This document shows, piece after piece, positions 1 to 12,700 of a stretch of DNA of 64,000 nucleotides. Within the stretch, counting starts at the first letter, position 1, and each line of letters starts with the position of its first letter. Location: positions 5,456,001 to 5,520,000 of the forward strand of contig CM082591.2 of NCBI GenBank assembly GCA_040954595.2, read 5' to 3'. The position numbers were made by a program, and so were the translations under genes. Below the pieces are notes generated by a model. That model saw only the letters and a program-made list of their open reading frames with translations. It was not told the DNA's origin and did no database searches. Origin of the DNA: Balanoglossus misakiensis (Eukaryota; Hemichordata).

Positions 1-2597
1 AGGTCACCTGGAAACAAATGCAGTTGAAAATGTAATCGTTATAAGGTTATGTCGCCAAACAAAGCAGTCTGACAGTATAGTACTGAAATATTAATACGTT
101 CTGCGTTAAACATACTAAACCTGACAAATGGAATATTGTTGGATATTTCAGCTTTATCCAGGGATGTATGTACAATTTAATGAATGTTGTCAAATAGTAG
201 TAATATAAACATATGTGAAATATAAAAAGCATTTCACATTTTTGTACTTCAATGAATTATGAAGTCGAATAATTTCACAATGATATATGATATGATGTAA
301 CATAATACAATACTTTGAGAAGTACTAACACTAGTGCTGAGAACGATAAATATCTCGTGATTTAAGAGGTGCACCCTGATTACATTGGCCTCCACACACC
401 CCGCCATAAGCCGTGTTTGTGTTCAATGGGGGCGTTTTATTTGCAGATCAATATTTCAAGCTACAAATGGACGTCAACAGAAAGTCACTGCAAATTGTTT
501 ACAAGACGACATGTCACATCACTTTTTATGTTCTGAAGTTAGTTGTAGCATTTGTCGTGTATGGGTTGGTGTATGTATTTCATTTTCAAATCAAAGTTAG
601 CTCGAGTGAGCCTTTCAACTATGATGTGCGATTCATCAATTGTCATTTTTGACATCTACATGCATGTACTGCCCCTACGCTTGAAATGGACATCTACTGC
701 ACATCTGCATGGAGTGAGAAAATGTCCATTTCTACTAAGTACATGTATATCTGCAGATCAACCTATTTCCCCAGAAGTACTGGCCCAGGTCACCAGATAA
801 ATACATTTCATTTGATCAGGGCATGGTATGACACTACACCCGTAAACTGTGTGTACAGTGTACGTACGGTGTTTATTATTGCCAATGGGGTCACTTGATC
901 ACATGCAGATTACATACTATTACTAGGACGATCAGAGTATCAATGTTGTAGGCGACGTGTTTGGGGTTTTGCAAGACACGCTGGACTTTTGAGTCCCTAT
1001 ACACCATTCTCAAGCACCAAAATACCACTGCAATAAGCTTAGAAGTTATACGATCCCGGTCCGGAAGACTTATGTCTTGAAATTCCGGTGGACAACGTAA
1101 ATTCAATTGTATCTCCACTAGGCTACAACTTACCTTCATGATAAGATCACGGTCAAAATCTCTGTGCCTTTATGGTCATTTATCCGTGTTTTGTCACTTT
1201 CTCGTCAGTCGGTTCCTTGTCTAAGTCTCTGACATCGTCGATCGCTCCAGTTGTAAATGAGACTTGAGAAAAACTAATAGAGTCGCCACCGAAGACCTCG
1301 TTGTCACCCTAAACACGGGAAATCCGCAACAGGAAACTAAACAATGGTCAACAAAATTTACATAATATAAGCTGTTGAGTGTGCCATTCACACCCATTCC
1401 GTTACCCGAAATAACTGTCTTGCTGAACAAAGTAATGGATAGTGTAGCGAAGTAGGAATAACGATTGCCTGTTTTAGTAAATCACGATAATTTGGTATCA
1501 CAAAATTAAACAGGCATTTTAATCTGGAAATTTCGCCCTGTGGACATTTCCAGTGGGAGTGTAACGTAAGAGCTCATTATTATCGTCGTTACTAAGCAGG
1601 ATCTGGGCAAAACTATGTAGGCTCAGTGGACCTGGAGAAGGTGCGCTTATCGCCGATCATACTTTAAAATTTAACTTTGAATAAATTATATTGAAGGAAA
1701 GGACAATTATAACGGCCTTGAGTAGTTTTAGAATGGTATCGCAGAAAATCCGCGGTTTGACGGGTTTAAAAGTAAACGAGATAGAGCGCCTCACCCCTAA
1801 TCTCAATAGTGGTAGGTTCCGTGAAGCGTATATGGAAACCGTAATCGTCAAGTAATGTGCTGGGTGTATTTGGCGGAGGCTCTAGGCTTGTTCCTAGATT
1901 AACCGCAAAAACAAGACGATTTATAAATGAACGGCGACATTTCGTAGGTCACACGGGATACTCACAGGTATGTTATTATATGAAGCGTGTTCCGACTCTA
2001 TCGTGGAGTCGTGTTCGTGCTCGGGTGGCTCACAATTCGACAAATGCTAGTTGAGTTTAGATTGTCAATATCATAACATTTAGCAACATACAGGAAGCAG
2101 ACGCGGACGCGGTGTTAGCGTGTTTACATGTGTATTATGAAAGGATTCGGGGAGAGACAATTGTAGCCAGGTGACAACGATGATGTTAAATAAAATCCCG
2201 GGGGAAGATTCGAACGACATGATTACATGGCCACATTCTGCTGGAATTTTCATACCACGTACATGCATGTATGTACAACAAGTATCCAACGTCTCAATAT
2301 ATCAGTCCATACAGACTGTCACATACCTACCAGTCTGCCTCCTATCCCTAATGCGTTCATGATGATGACCAGGCTCAAACGTTTTCCTGATGGTCATCTT
2401 TGAATAATAACTTGTCATTTTCTACCTGTATACCGATCGCACAAAGGCATTCTTTGTTTCAGTAATTATGCCACACCTTTTCACAGACCATGAATGTGGA
2501 CTGTGGCCCTGCTAGTACAAAATTCAGTTTTCCTATCTGCAGGTCTACTTACAGTCAAGAAACGGTTGAATTAAATTTCACTTCATTTGCAGTTACC
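1..2597. other. Upstream region of the first gene, no supported coding exon
   Basis: The short reading frames here are AT-biased, lack family motifs and do not join through splice signals into anything convincing. The stretch probably holds the promoter and 5' untranslated exons of the gene starting at 2598. A usable donor follows a CAG near 1969, and an acceptor-like polypyrimidine tract ending in GCAG lies at 2582-2592, six bases before the preferred start codon. I could not place a transcription start. Confidence 0.4.
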
Positions 2598-3464
2598 ATG
2601 GCTCAAGGATCAATAACGAACCGGTCACGTTCCTACTACGACGAGCCAATATCGGGGCAGATGACGAGGGAAGAACGAGAAAACCTCTACCGCGATAAAT
2701 CGGTGAAATTGACCGCGTTTTCCCCCAGACCGATCCAGAAGCTGACGGAAAGGAGACCGCCCAAATCCCAGGCCAATATCGAAATGAACCACAAACTGCG
2801 CACCAGTATTCCGGAGTCGACGAGAGTGGAATCGTCGGAGCCGTATAGACTGTGGCTGCATGCCGGTCGTCGGGAACCGCCCTTTCCGACGCGCTGGGAT
2901 CCTAGTTACGACAGCAACGCGTGGAGAAATTTTGGTCTCTCGCAGGGCGTCAAGTTCGACGCGAACGGCAGGAATATCACGGAGATGATAGCGTCCATGT
3001 ATCCGATTAAAGTGCCGCCCCACTCCGAATTAGGCGAATATAACTACGCGAAGTTTCTCGCGGAAGTCCCCGTAGTTCGAGACGGTAAAAGACGCAGTAT
3101 AGCAATCTCTAAATCCGAGTTGAACCTCGAGGAGTTCCAGAAGTTAAAAGTTCGCAGCGAAACGAGAGTTCCGCCGTTAGATCAACACGGACATATACGA
3201 CCCCCGTCGAAATTTAAACGATACGACCACCGTCATGTACCAACTCCTGAAACGACAACTGATCAGCTGCGGAAAATGACTCAGATCGAGCGAGACATCG
3301 AAAGGAATATTCTGGGAACTCGACAGAAGCCTCATTATCCGCGAATATGGAAATTAAGCTTCAAGTCGAATAACCCAGAGTATGATAAAGTTCGGCAGGA
3401 AACAGAGGAGAGAAAACGTGGTGTTAAAAAACCGCAAATCGTTTTCTATCAATCACTCAGATAA
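2598..3464 (+). CDS. Uncharacterised basic 288-residue protein, single coding exon
   Basis: An uninterrupted frame of 288 codons ends in TAA. I start it at the ATG in the context ACCATGG (2598), which sits just after an acceptor-like TTTGCAG. An earlier in-frame ATG at 2490 would add 36 residues that look like untranslated or intronic sequence. Codon use is richer in C and G at third positions than the surrounding DNA, which supports a real gene. The protein is hydrophilic, rich in Arg, Lys, Pro and Glu, and has no signal peptide or membrane segment. A W/P/R-rich patch around residues 85-115 (motifs YRLWLHAGRREPPFP and WRNF) is the best conservation candidate, and the C-terminal third is highly charged. 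I do not recognise the family. The domainless, basic, aromatic-punctuated composition resembles some ciliary or cytoskeleton-associated proteins, but that is only inference. The receptor gene at 9746-34012 converges on it. Confidence 0.8.
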   Translation: MAQGSITNRSRSYYDEPISGQMTREERENLYRDKSVKLTAFSPRPIQKLTERRPPKSQANIEMNHKLRTSIPESTRVESSEPYRLWLHAGRREPPFPTRWDPSYDSNAWRNFGLSQGVKFDANGRNITEMIASMYPIKVPPHSELGEYNYAKFLAEVPVVRDGKRRSIAISKSELNLEEFQKLKVRSETRVPPLDQHGHIRPPSKFKRYDHRHVPTPETTTDQLRKMTQIERDIERNILGTRQKPHYPRIWKLSFKSNNPEYDKVRQETEERKRGVKKPQIVFYQSLR

Positions 3465-3949
3465 CTAACCATTGACAATTTCGTCACGTGAAAGCTATTA
3501 TTATCAGCTCTTTTTTTATAGCAGTAATTTGAGGGGTGGTTGTTTATCAGATATTGAACCTTCAGAATCTAATCATGTTTAATATTCATGTGGCAGAACT
3601 GACAAGATCTGGCCTTTATTAAGGACTTTGTTTAAAAGTGACGTATTAATATCAATCTACGCTATTAATCAACAATATTCTTGTTTTGTGGGAGTCAGAA
3701 TTCCTGGCATCCTATTCAGCCTAATCATGATAAATTATCAAAACCCTTATGATAAATAATGAAGACTTTCCTAATATTAAAGGTATCTGATCACATTACA
3801 AGTGACACCTGTAGAGAATATCAGACGATGGTACTTTAAAGCAAACAATCCTTGATTACACATTATGTGCTTGTGTGCTGGGGATAGGTTTTAACTGGTT
3901 TACATTTGTAAACCAAAAGATTTACTGGTGAATTTACAGGGCTCATTCA

Positions 3950-3962
3950 AGGTCAAAGGTGA
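3950..3962 (+). promoter_or_regulatory. DR1-like nuclear receptor motif
   Basis: AGGTCA-A-AGGTGA is a direct repeat with one-base spacing and one mismatch to the AGGTCA consensus. The three bases before it make the 5' half an extended monomer site, TCAAGGTCA. Sites of this type bind RXR heterodimers, HNF4 or monomeric receptors in animals. Function here is inferred from the motif alone. Confidence 0.3.
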
Positions 3963-6180
3963 ATTGGATATAGTATGTTTACCCATAATGCAAAGTGGTG
4001 CATGCCATAGAATTGACTTCCTGTATGCTATGACAATGTAAATATTTAGTTACTGTAAATATATATACTTTTGATATCAAACATAATTACATTTTTTCAG
4101 ATCAGAAATATTGATAATCATTTTGATTCACCTTTATTTTTTAACTAATCAAAGAATTGTCGTTTATTAAAATCTAATCATTGTTTTTGAGATGTAAAAT
4201 CATAAGAAAATTTGTCCTAATTTCTCCAAATGATTTTTCATGATTATACCTCTACTAGACTGAGGCAGACATTTTTATAACGTATTCAATCGATTGCTGA
4301 CAAATATTTACCAAATGAATTTTTCCCCGTTTTTTTTTTTTGGGGGGGGGGGATCAACTTTTCATGTTGCTCAACTTTTTAAGGAGTCACTGTATTCGAA
4401 TGTAGTTGTCCAATGAACTGACATCTATGTCTTTGAGATCGTTACCTCACATGAAACGCTTTTATCAGTAAATAATTATTTTTCTCTTTCGGTACGCAGC
4501 CATAGGTTTAAGAGCATCTGCAAAACTGCAATTCACTTCTTTTTTTTAATAAAAAAATTAGCTTGAAATGAAAATAGAGTTATTAAAATTCCACAGCTCC
4601 CATGCAGTGATAAATGCATTGCGATAAGTGCCATATTTCTTTTGATGTTAGCCACGTGACAGGTATATCCCACTGACTCTCAAGGAATTTGTCGAACAGC
4701 AAATTGATTTGTCAGAGTTCAGGTAATTGTTGTGGACATTCTAGCAATATTCAGAGAAATGATGGAAAAATTTAGAACCGGTAAGTTTGACTTGTAGGAA
4801 TGTAGAAAAGGGGAACAAATCATTTCCGATATGAAACAGCTTTGATGGGAATGTTTGACATATGGAAATTTACTGAAATTATCATGCAGCCTCTCTCTTG
4901 GTGATTGGTCAACTTGCTTTGAATGGCTCTTTGTGATTGGTCAAATAATTTTAATGCTGCAAGTCATTAACATAATAATCATTTGGACCACACAATCAAA
5001 GGGAATCAAATAATTGGTCAGTCAGTCGGTAGAAAGCTTCCATTATATCAGTGATTTGTTGTTTATGAAACTGTAGCTCAGGAAACTCAGTTTTAATCAC
5101 ATATTTGATAGCCTTCCACAAAAAATGCCTCAAAATCATTTGACTCTTGACAGCGACTTAATGAATTATGCCTGCGTATATGACAATTCATTTAGAAGTT
5201 TACTTTTTGTAAGGGTACCGAAGGGGGAAATTTTGACAATCTGTTTGTATGTGTTAAAAGATAATATGAATTGTGTTAATGAACTTTGTACAAGCTTTGT
5301 AAGTCTCATATGTGTCTTACAGTTTATTTCCTTGTCATGTAGGTGTAATAAGATGTCAATCATACAGAAAAAAAATGTTTGTACTAATTGTAATGAAATA
5401 ATTCTATGGTATTAAATTAACAAATTTTTGTTGTGGTTATAACTATCATGGTGGTTAGTATGTTTTCTTTTTGTGTTAATTTTGAAGGGACAATGTTGAT
5501 AACTTCTGAATGTTTAGTTTTATCTAAAAAGATATATTTATATTGTTATTTCTCTACTACTGAACTGTGCTATATCAATGGTTCATAATCTTGATACAGC
5601 TATGCTTGTTCGCAGACCCTGGGTATGACTGTTTTGGAGGACAGTTGAAAAGTAAGAAAAAATAAAATTGTCCTTACTGCTGAAAAGGAAACTCCCACAT
5701 CATTACCCCGATTTGAGCAATTTTCAATTAAAATTCAAACTACTTGCTGGAATAAAGTGTTTCACTTTGCGGTCCACTGAAGCCAGCTGCCCAATTGAAA
5801 CTAATAATGTACTTAAGGTGCACTAAGCGTTCTTGTTTACTTTCCCCCGGTGGGCAAAGCTACGACACAACACAATCTGTTGTGTGAGTAATCAGTACAT
5901 CCACCTGTCGTCTAGGGCAACTAAACACTGCTTGCAGTTAAGCTATAAATTAATTTTTTTGGACAATACAAACTAAATAAATAACAAACAATAAACAATG
6001 AAAATAGCTTACCAAACAAAAATGGAAGACAGTTTTGACATAAGGAACACAAGACTTTATTAGTTTCTATGTGAGATTGTACTGAAAATTTAAACTAAGC
6101 TTCAGTACACTTGTAATGTCTAGACTTGTTTTGTGTCAGTGTTGTCGGCTGGGCTTTGATCAAAGCCCCAGTGTCCCTGC

Positions 6181-6193
6181 AGGTCAAAGGTCG
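6181..6193 (+). promoter_or_regulatory. DR1-like nuclear receptor motif
   Basis: AGGTCA-A-AGGTCG is a one-base-spaced direct repeat with a single final mismatch. It lies about 3.6 kb downstream of the minus-strand receptor stop codon. Motif-level evidence only. Confidence 0.3.
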
Positions 6194-9150
6194 GAGACCC
6201 CTCTACAGATGTTGACAAGTCTCCAATTCACTCTAGGCCTTGTGACAAAACTCCTGGTATTTCTGAAAGGGGTACATTGTGAGTGTGCATGTAGATCAGA
6301 TGAGTCAATTAAGTACAGAATTTAGTATGTGCGATGTACTTGTTACAAGTTTGCAGCAATGTCTGCATATTACCTTATTCAAACTGAATTTACTCACCAC
6401 ACAATAATAAAACACACCAAGTGACCACACACAGTTCATCTCAAGTCAACAGGTGTATTTTATTGCCCTTGAATTTCAGGAAAAAATAACCAACTCTTTT
6501 ACAATCTACGAAAGGATGTCTCAATTTCAACATACAACACAAGCTAACAATCACAAACTGAAAAAACGTGACTCTGAAATACACATGCTTGAAGCTAATT
6601 TTTTTTGAGAAATATATTTTGCTACATAAATGCTATTTTAGTGAAAACAAAACAGTGCCAAGGACTTTGTGCTCCTACGTTATTAGAATGGGTATATTCA
6701 CTACATCTGGCGATTTCAAAATTATTGTCTTCAAATATTTTTGAGGTAAAATTGGAAAAGAGAAAAAGAAGGCTTGTTCTCACGGAAAAAAATGTCTTGT
6801 TACAACTTTGATATGTATGTGTGGAGGTTTCATTGCTATAACGGACAATATATGAATCAGACATTTGTCACAGACCACAGTATAATGGAAAACAATGTAC
6901 TTAGTAATTAATTAGAAATAACAGCAAAATGTGTTGTATGTGTATCACAGCAATTTACATTTATGATTAGTGTCTGCCGCAGTCACTATCTCTCAACAAT
7001 ATTGTAGTTATTTTCATTTCCTGTTTGAATTATGCATATTGCGCGTCGACCCATTCCCTTTAATCACCCAATCACAACTTGATTGCTTATCTCAGGCTTG
7101 TGCTATGATCTGCCAACTTTATTAAGGCCTTCACCCCTCTCTCTGTGCAGATGGATCCTTCCATGTCATTGTGAGCAATTGGAATACTCCAGAAAGCTGT
7201 GATTTAGGGGTTTGAATTTTAATATCAGACAGAGGGTGGGAAAATCACTGAGAATCCCTGAGGTGGAGAATCAGTCATGTTGCTATGGAGATTCAGTTTC
7301 ATCTGCATCACTGATTCGGCTATGCCCTGTCTGTTTCATCGAAGTGGAGTCTGAAAAATCATGATTTTGACACAGTATGATAACAAAAGACACTCAGGTG
7401 AATTAATACTTCTTGGTAGTTATAGGTGGATGTTCATGTAAGATTTGTTTTGTCTTTGTGACTACAGACTACAGCTCATCAACAAATAACACATTACAGT
7501 ATTGGTGTTAATGGTTCTTAAAAGTTATGTGCAATAAAAAACATAAAACTGTTCAATACCAGAAAGTTGAAGAGGTGTGTTTGATATTCAGAGACATTTT
7601 CGTTTATAAATTACAAAAAATACACAATACGTAAACATTGAGTCTTCATGTGTTTCTTCAAGGCATGGTAGAAAGTGTAACACCACCTGACAGTTTTCAA
7701 CAGGAAGACCTCAAAACGATATCTATGAACATCTAGGACTTCTATGACAATCTTAACGATAAATTAAACTGTATGAATTTCATTCATACTACAAGTTTGA
7801 TAAATACTGAACGCATTTCAAGGAAAAAAGTTTTAAAATTACAAGGTACCACTGTCAAAGTCACTGTTTCAAGTGTTGGTATTTAATGTCCATCAGTCAA
7901 TTCTTCCCTTGGTAATTAACAAGCGAAAACTGCCCCCCCCCCCTCCTTTGAGTAAAATACATACCCTGAAACAGAGGGATGTGATGTTAATACAAGTACA
8001 ACTAAACGTGCTTACGTAAAAAAATGTAATGAACTAAAATATAACGTTTTTTAGTTTTGCTTCAAACTTAAAGTACTGAATACAGTTTCTATAAAATGCT
8101 AGGAAAAAAGTACCCACCCTAATTCCCTTTAGAATAGAACAGTCCTGACCACTGTATGTGATAGGACATTCCATAGAGTAGGAAAGAGGGTAGGATGGCA
8201 AGATAAAGTGCATGCTGAAAAAACCTGAAAATCTGAACAAATGTTTTTGCATTATGTTGTATGTATGTGTTGTATTGCATCGTATTGTAATGATGTATTG
8301 CATTGTGTTGTATTTCTTATCGGTGTATTATCCATTTCTATCAAAAAATTCAAGAAATGGCAACTAGTCTGTTTTTGGACTCAGATGAAAAACAATTAAA
8401 ACAGAACCTAATGGACTGAGGTGTATAAGACTTTTTTGCCTTTCTGCACTTCCACGAAAAAATATACAGGAAAAAATTGAGTGAAGAAAACAATAATTAG
8501 ATGTGGCCTCCAAAATACGGCTATCAGTGTACAACTCCATATTGTGAGGGTTCTATTCAAAATGGCAGTTTTTATTTTTTTTAATTATCTGAATTGGCAA
8601 AAGAAATCCATGTTAGGCTGTTTTCACAGGCCAAGACGGTGGGGGTTTTGACAATTGCTTCTGAGTGCTGAAGTCGAAAATGTTGACATCTGGAAAAGTG
8701 CTAAAAATGATATCAAAATACTACACCAACAATAGAATAAGCACCATAGTGTACAATCTACCTTGTTATGAAAGTGCCATTAAATGAATTCACAATGATG
8801 GTAAAAAAGTACACACAAGTAAGCTTGAAATTCAGATATAAATTGACAAAACAGAACTGACAAATTCCAACAAACTAAAACTATGCTGTTTCGCCACAAT
8901 TTGAACATTTAAATCTATACTGTGCAGAATTAAACAAAAGTATTTCAAGGTACGACACATGAGGGCAGGCTTGATTGACTTTTGCCACACAAATCTGTAT
9001 TACTCTTGTTAAACTATTGAGTCAATGTTGTGGTTACGATTGAGCTAAAACATCCCTGATCAATAACAATTTTATGTTTTGATACAACAGATGATGCACT
9101 TAACATCTCTCGTCATGCATGGATGCATGGTTTATCTTTTCTATCTTTTC

Positions 9151-9156
9151 TTTATT
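9151..9156 (-). other. Candidate polyadenylation signal of the minus-strand receptor
   Basis: TTTATT on the plus strand reads AATAAA on the minus strand, about 590 bases beyond the stop codon at 9746-9748. Other copies farther downstream (for example 8571-8576) are equally possible, so the 3' end is not settled. Confidence 0.25.
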
Positions 9157-9617
9157 TATGTACACAACTTTTTCCCCACTCTAAGGTTTAACATCGCAAC
9201 CTTTTACTGATTTGAAGTCTTTAACTGGCCAAGAGGTACAGGAATGGACCGATTGAGAATTTTTGTTGTAAATGTCTGTGGTACAAAATAATTCACACAC
9301 TGTGACTAAAAGTATACTGTTAAAATTTTTCAAGAAATAGCTATAATGCTTCTCTGGAAATAGGTGGGATGTCAATAGTCTTGAAAATAAAGCATCACAT
9401 TTTATGTGATACACTCATACAGTTACACTAGACTACCCTGCTAGGAATAAAAAAGTAAACCTCTCAACATGAGATTATATATTCAACTAGAGCTATTAAA
9501 CATCTTTTAGAAAAATGTAGTTTCCAACACGAGAGACCCACATAGACACGACAGGCAATAGTTCACACAAACAAAAGTATAACGCTCTATCAACTTGAGG
9601 GCGCTGTTTAAAAATGA

Positions 9618-9639
9618 CCCCCCCCCCCCCCCCCCCCCC
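9618..9639. repeat. 22-base poly-C tract
   Basis: An uninterrupted run of 22 C, the longest homopolymer of its kind in the window, lies about 107 bases downstream of the minus-strand receptor stop and so probably falls in its 3' untranslated region. Its length in an assembly should be treated as approximate. Confidence 0.8.
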
Positions 9640-9745
9640 ACACACTGAGAACAGGGGGGTTCACACTTAGCGATTCTGTTACACTCAAAAAGTTATCATG
9701 AAACACTGCCCTTGTTTGCTTTCCTGGTCTCTTAAAACTGGTTCC

Positions 9746-12700
9746 TCATAGCCCTGTGTAAGTGGCATCCATCTTTATTTCAGAGGCAGTGTCAAGTACA
9801 GGTAGTTTAGCAGCAACATCGATCACTGCTTGGCTGAAAGAACACAAGAAATTATCATAATTATTATAAACAATATTAACCCCCTTGACTACCTTGAGTG
9901 CTGGCAAAAAATGGCTATATAAAAATTACCTGTTTATCCTGAGTACAGTAAATAAACATCATAAATAAACTGGAGTTTCTCTGGTCAATATGATTTATAT
10001 GATTAAGGTAATATTAGTCGAGGGAGAAGTTGATGAAAATGGATGTTTTTATTCAGTTTTTTTGTTCGCAACAAGAAAGCATCTATCAGAAAGTTCCTTA
10101 AGAATTGGGTTCATAGCTTTAACCCTTTCCCAACCAGTAGAGGTCAAATATTACCGTAGAAAACAATAAATTTAGACCAAATCTGATAGTGATGAGAGGG
10201 TTAAACAATTTTTCTACACAATCCCACCTACCTTATTTGTTCTAAGCCTGGACTGTCGGGAACCTCGGCTAAATCATTCAACTCAACCAGCAATGGTGGA
10301 ATTGATGCGTTGGGCCAGTCTAGTCGAAAGCACAGCATCTTTTCATTATGCAAGGAGGCTATGGACCGCAAGTTTGTCATCTTCATGATTAGTCGGGCGA
10401 ACAGGTGGTGGTCGCGGTTGGCGTGTTTTCCGACTTCTCTCCGTAGGCATTCCAGGAGTTTTTCCTGCAGTTGTTCGATGGGGTGTGGGTCCCTTACTCC
10501 AGGACGATCTGGAAATAGATGAGATTTTGATAAAGATGTAAAGCTGAAGGTATAAAATAAACACAACAAACAGAGACACAGTGCTGCAGTAAAACACTAG
10601 TCACCTGTAGTGGGGATACAAAAAGGATACCCCACCACAGGTGCCAGGAAGGGTGGGTGGGTTTTTTAAGGTTACACTGCACAAGCTGTGAAGATATTGA
10701 ATGAATACATATGCACAACTAGTGTACATGCGTACAGACTTTGGCTAATTATAATGTTAAAAGCAAGCTTATATTACTCGTTCAAAGAAATAATTTAGGT
10801 ACATAAAACTACCAGGTACATTTTTTAAAAAGTGTCAAAATTTTGTAGAAAACAACAAAGGAGATCTAGAATGGATATTTTTAGGAGAATAATGCTATAA
10901 AATCATGTGATAGTTCAACAGCAACTACACCTCACCTCCGCAAGTCAAGATGACTGCAGTAAAGAGCGCAATCTCGGTGTCCGTCAACTGCAACTGATGC
11001 AGGCTGGTGGCGAACTCAAAGACAGCCTTCCACAGCTCGTTCATGTTGAGCTGTTCCAGATGCGCTTTTGTAAATATCTGATCCTCTTCCAACGTGAGGG
11101 TCTCGTCTTCCGGGCACAGCACGCGAGATATCCTCACCAGCCAGGCCTCAAAGAAACCCTGCTTCAGAAGCGTCATTTGGTCCTCCTGTTGTGAAGTAAA
11201 CAAAGTGGTTGCATTTTCAGTGCCATAGTCAACTTGTCGTCATCTTTCAGAAAATAACCTGTCATGAATTTGTCAACATTTTTTCTCAAATTTTGATTAA
11301 GACCTAAAGACAGTGGAAATCTACATCCACTTGGTCTAAAAATAAGGGGAAAACTTAGAGAAAAATGTGTGAAAATGTTGTACCACGTTTTGACAGAGAA
11401 AACGTAAGTGGCATTCAAAGGGTTAAATATTTATGATGCAAATTTAAGAAATGTACTAAAAATCTGTTTATTGGAGAAGGAGCACACTTGATTTATTAAT
11501 CCTTGTAGGGTAAAACCTGTTTGAACTGGACACCAAAGGGACTGAAAATAATATTCGGTTTGCAGAGGTGTCTGGTTTATGGAGGTTCTATGTCAAAGGG
11601 ACTGGAAAATGTGTTCGGTAAAGACAGGTTTCCAGATTAGACAGGGTTCGGTTTAGACAGGTTTTACTCTAATGTAAATTAATATAGATATTGACATACT
11701 ATGGTGTGAGAAATATGATCCCAGGTCCTTGGGAGTGTGAGATTCTATTAATCTTTACCTGTGAGAGGACCATAAACCCTGGCAGACATTTGGCAAATTC
11801 GATGACGTTTCTAATCCCTGGAGTCATTGCTTCACAGAAAATTGTCCACATCAGCAAAGTTGGGTCGGTATTCACGGTGTCTAAGGCTAGATCAACTTTG
11901 GGTAATGCCGCTATCTGTCCAACTGGTATTGATGCCTGAGAAAAAAAAAATACCATAAAAACAAAAGTCGCCCCATGTTGGGCGCCAAAAACCATACTAA
12001 TATAAACTGGAAACAACTCGAACTTGACAACTACACAAATGAATTTGATTTTTTTTATCACATGATTTCTATGTTGATTTTTTTCGTTCTAAAACATATA
12101 ACTTCTAAAAAAACTTTTAAATCATTCAATCACATAATACTAATTGCATTCAGGTAAAAGGGTGACAACTCACTGTAGTAAGAGTTTGAAAAAATGATGT
12201 TAGCTGTATTACATGACTTCCTTTGATAAAACATTTCTGTATTTGTAGTTAAGCATATAAGCCTCATTCAACTTTATTCACATTTTTGTTAATTTTTCTG
12301 TTACAAAGTTACACAATGACCCAGTTTCCCTTTAGCTTATGAACTTCCTTTTCTCAAACACGGCAAAAATCGGCCATCTTGAAATTGTGTCGACCATATG
12401 AGATTTTCATCACTCACCTAGGTAGTAAAAACCTATTTAAGGTAGCGAGAATTGTAGCACAGTCAATCTCTGCCTTCACAGACTAGAAATACTCCCCATC
12501 CACAGGCAAAAAAAAACACTCACCATCAAATTATTCTTAACTTCCAGCAACTGAGTGGCTCTCTCTACAGTATAGGCACACGTGAGTTCATGGGCTTTGC
12601 CGACCGTCTGCGTCAGGTTGTAGAGTTCATACTCCCTCTTCTCTCTTGTGTCTCTCTCTTCGGGCGTTTCTAACGGCGTAGTGGAGCTCAGCTTGTCGTC

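Larger units (their letters stand above)
3465..9745. other. Intergenic region between two convergent genes
   Basis: No coding exon is supported in these 6.3 kb. They should contain the 3' untranslated regions of both flanking genes. Visible structure: an 11-base T run followed by 11 G near 4332-4353, two DR1-like nuclear receptor motifs (3950-3962 and 6181-6193), and a 22-base C run at 9618-9639. No transposon open reading frame is visible. Confidence 0.5.

Noticed and set aside
2625-3023. A 132-codon minus-strand frame inside the first gene
   Set aside because: It is a complementary-strand shadow; the plus-strand frame is longer, has a good start context and runs to a natural stop.
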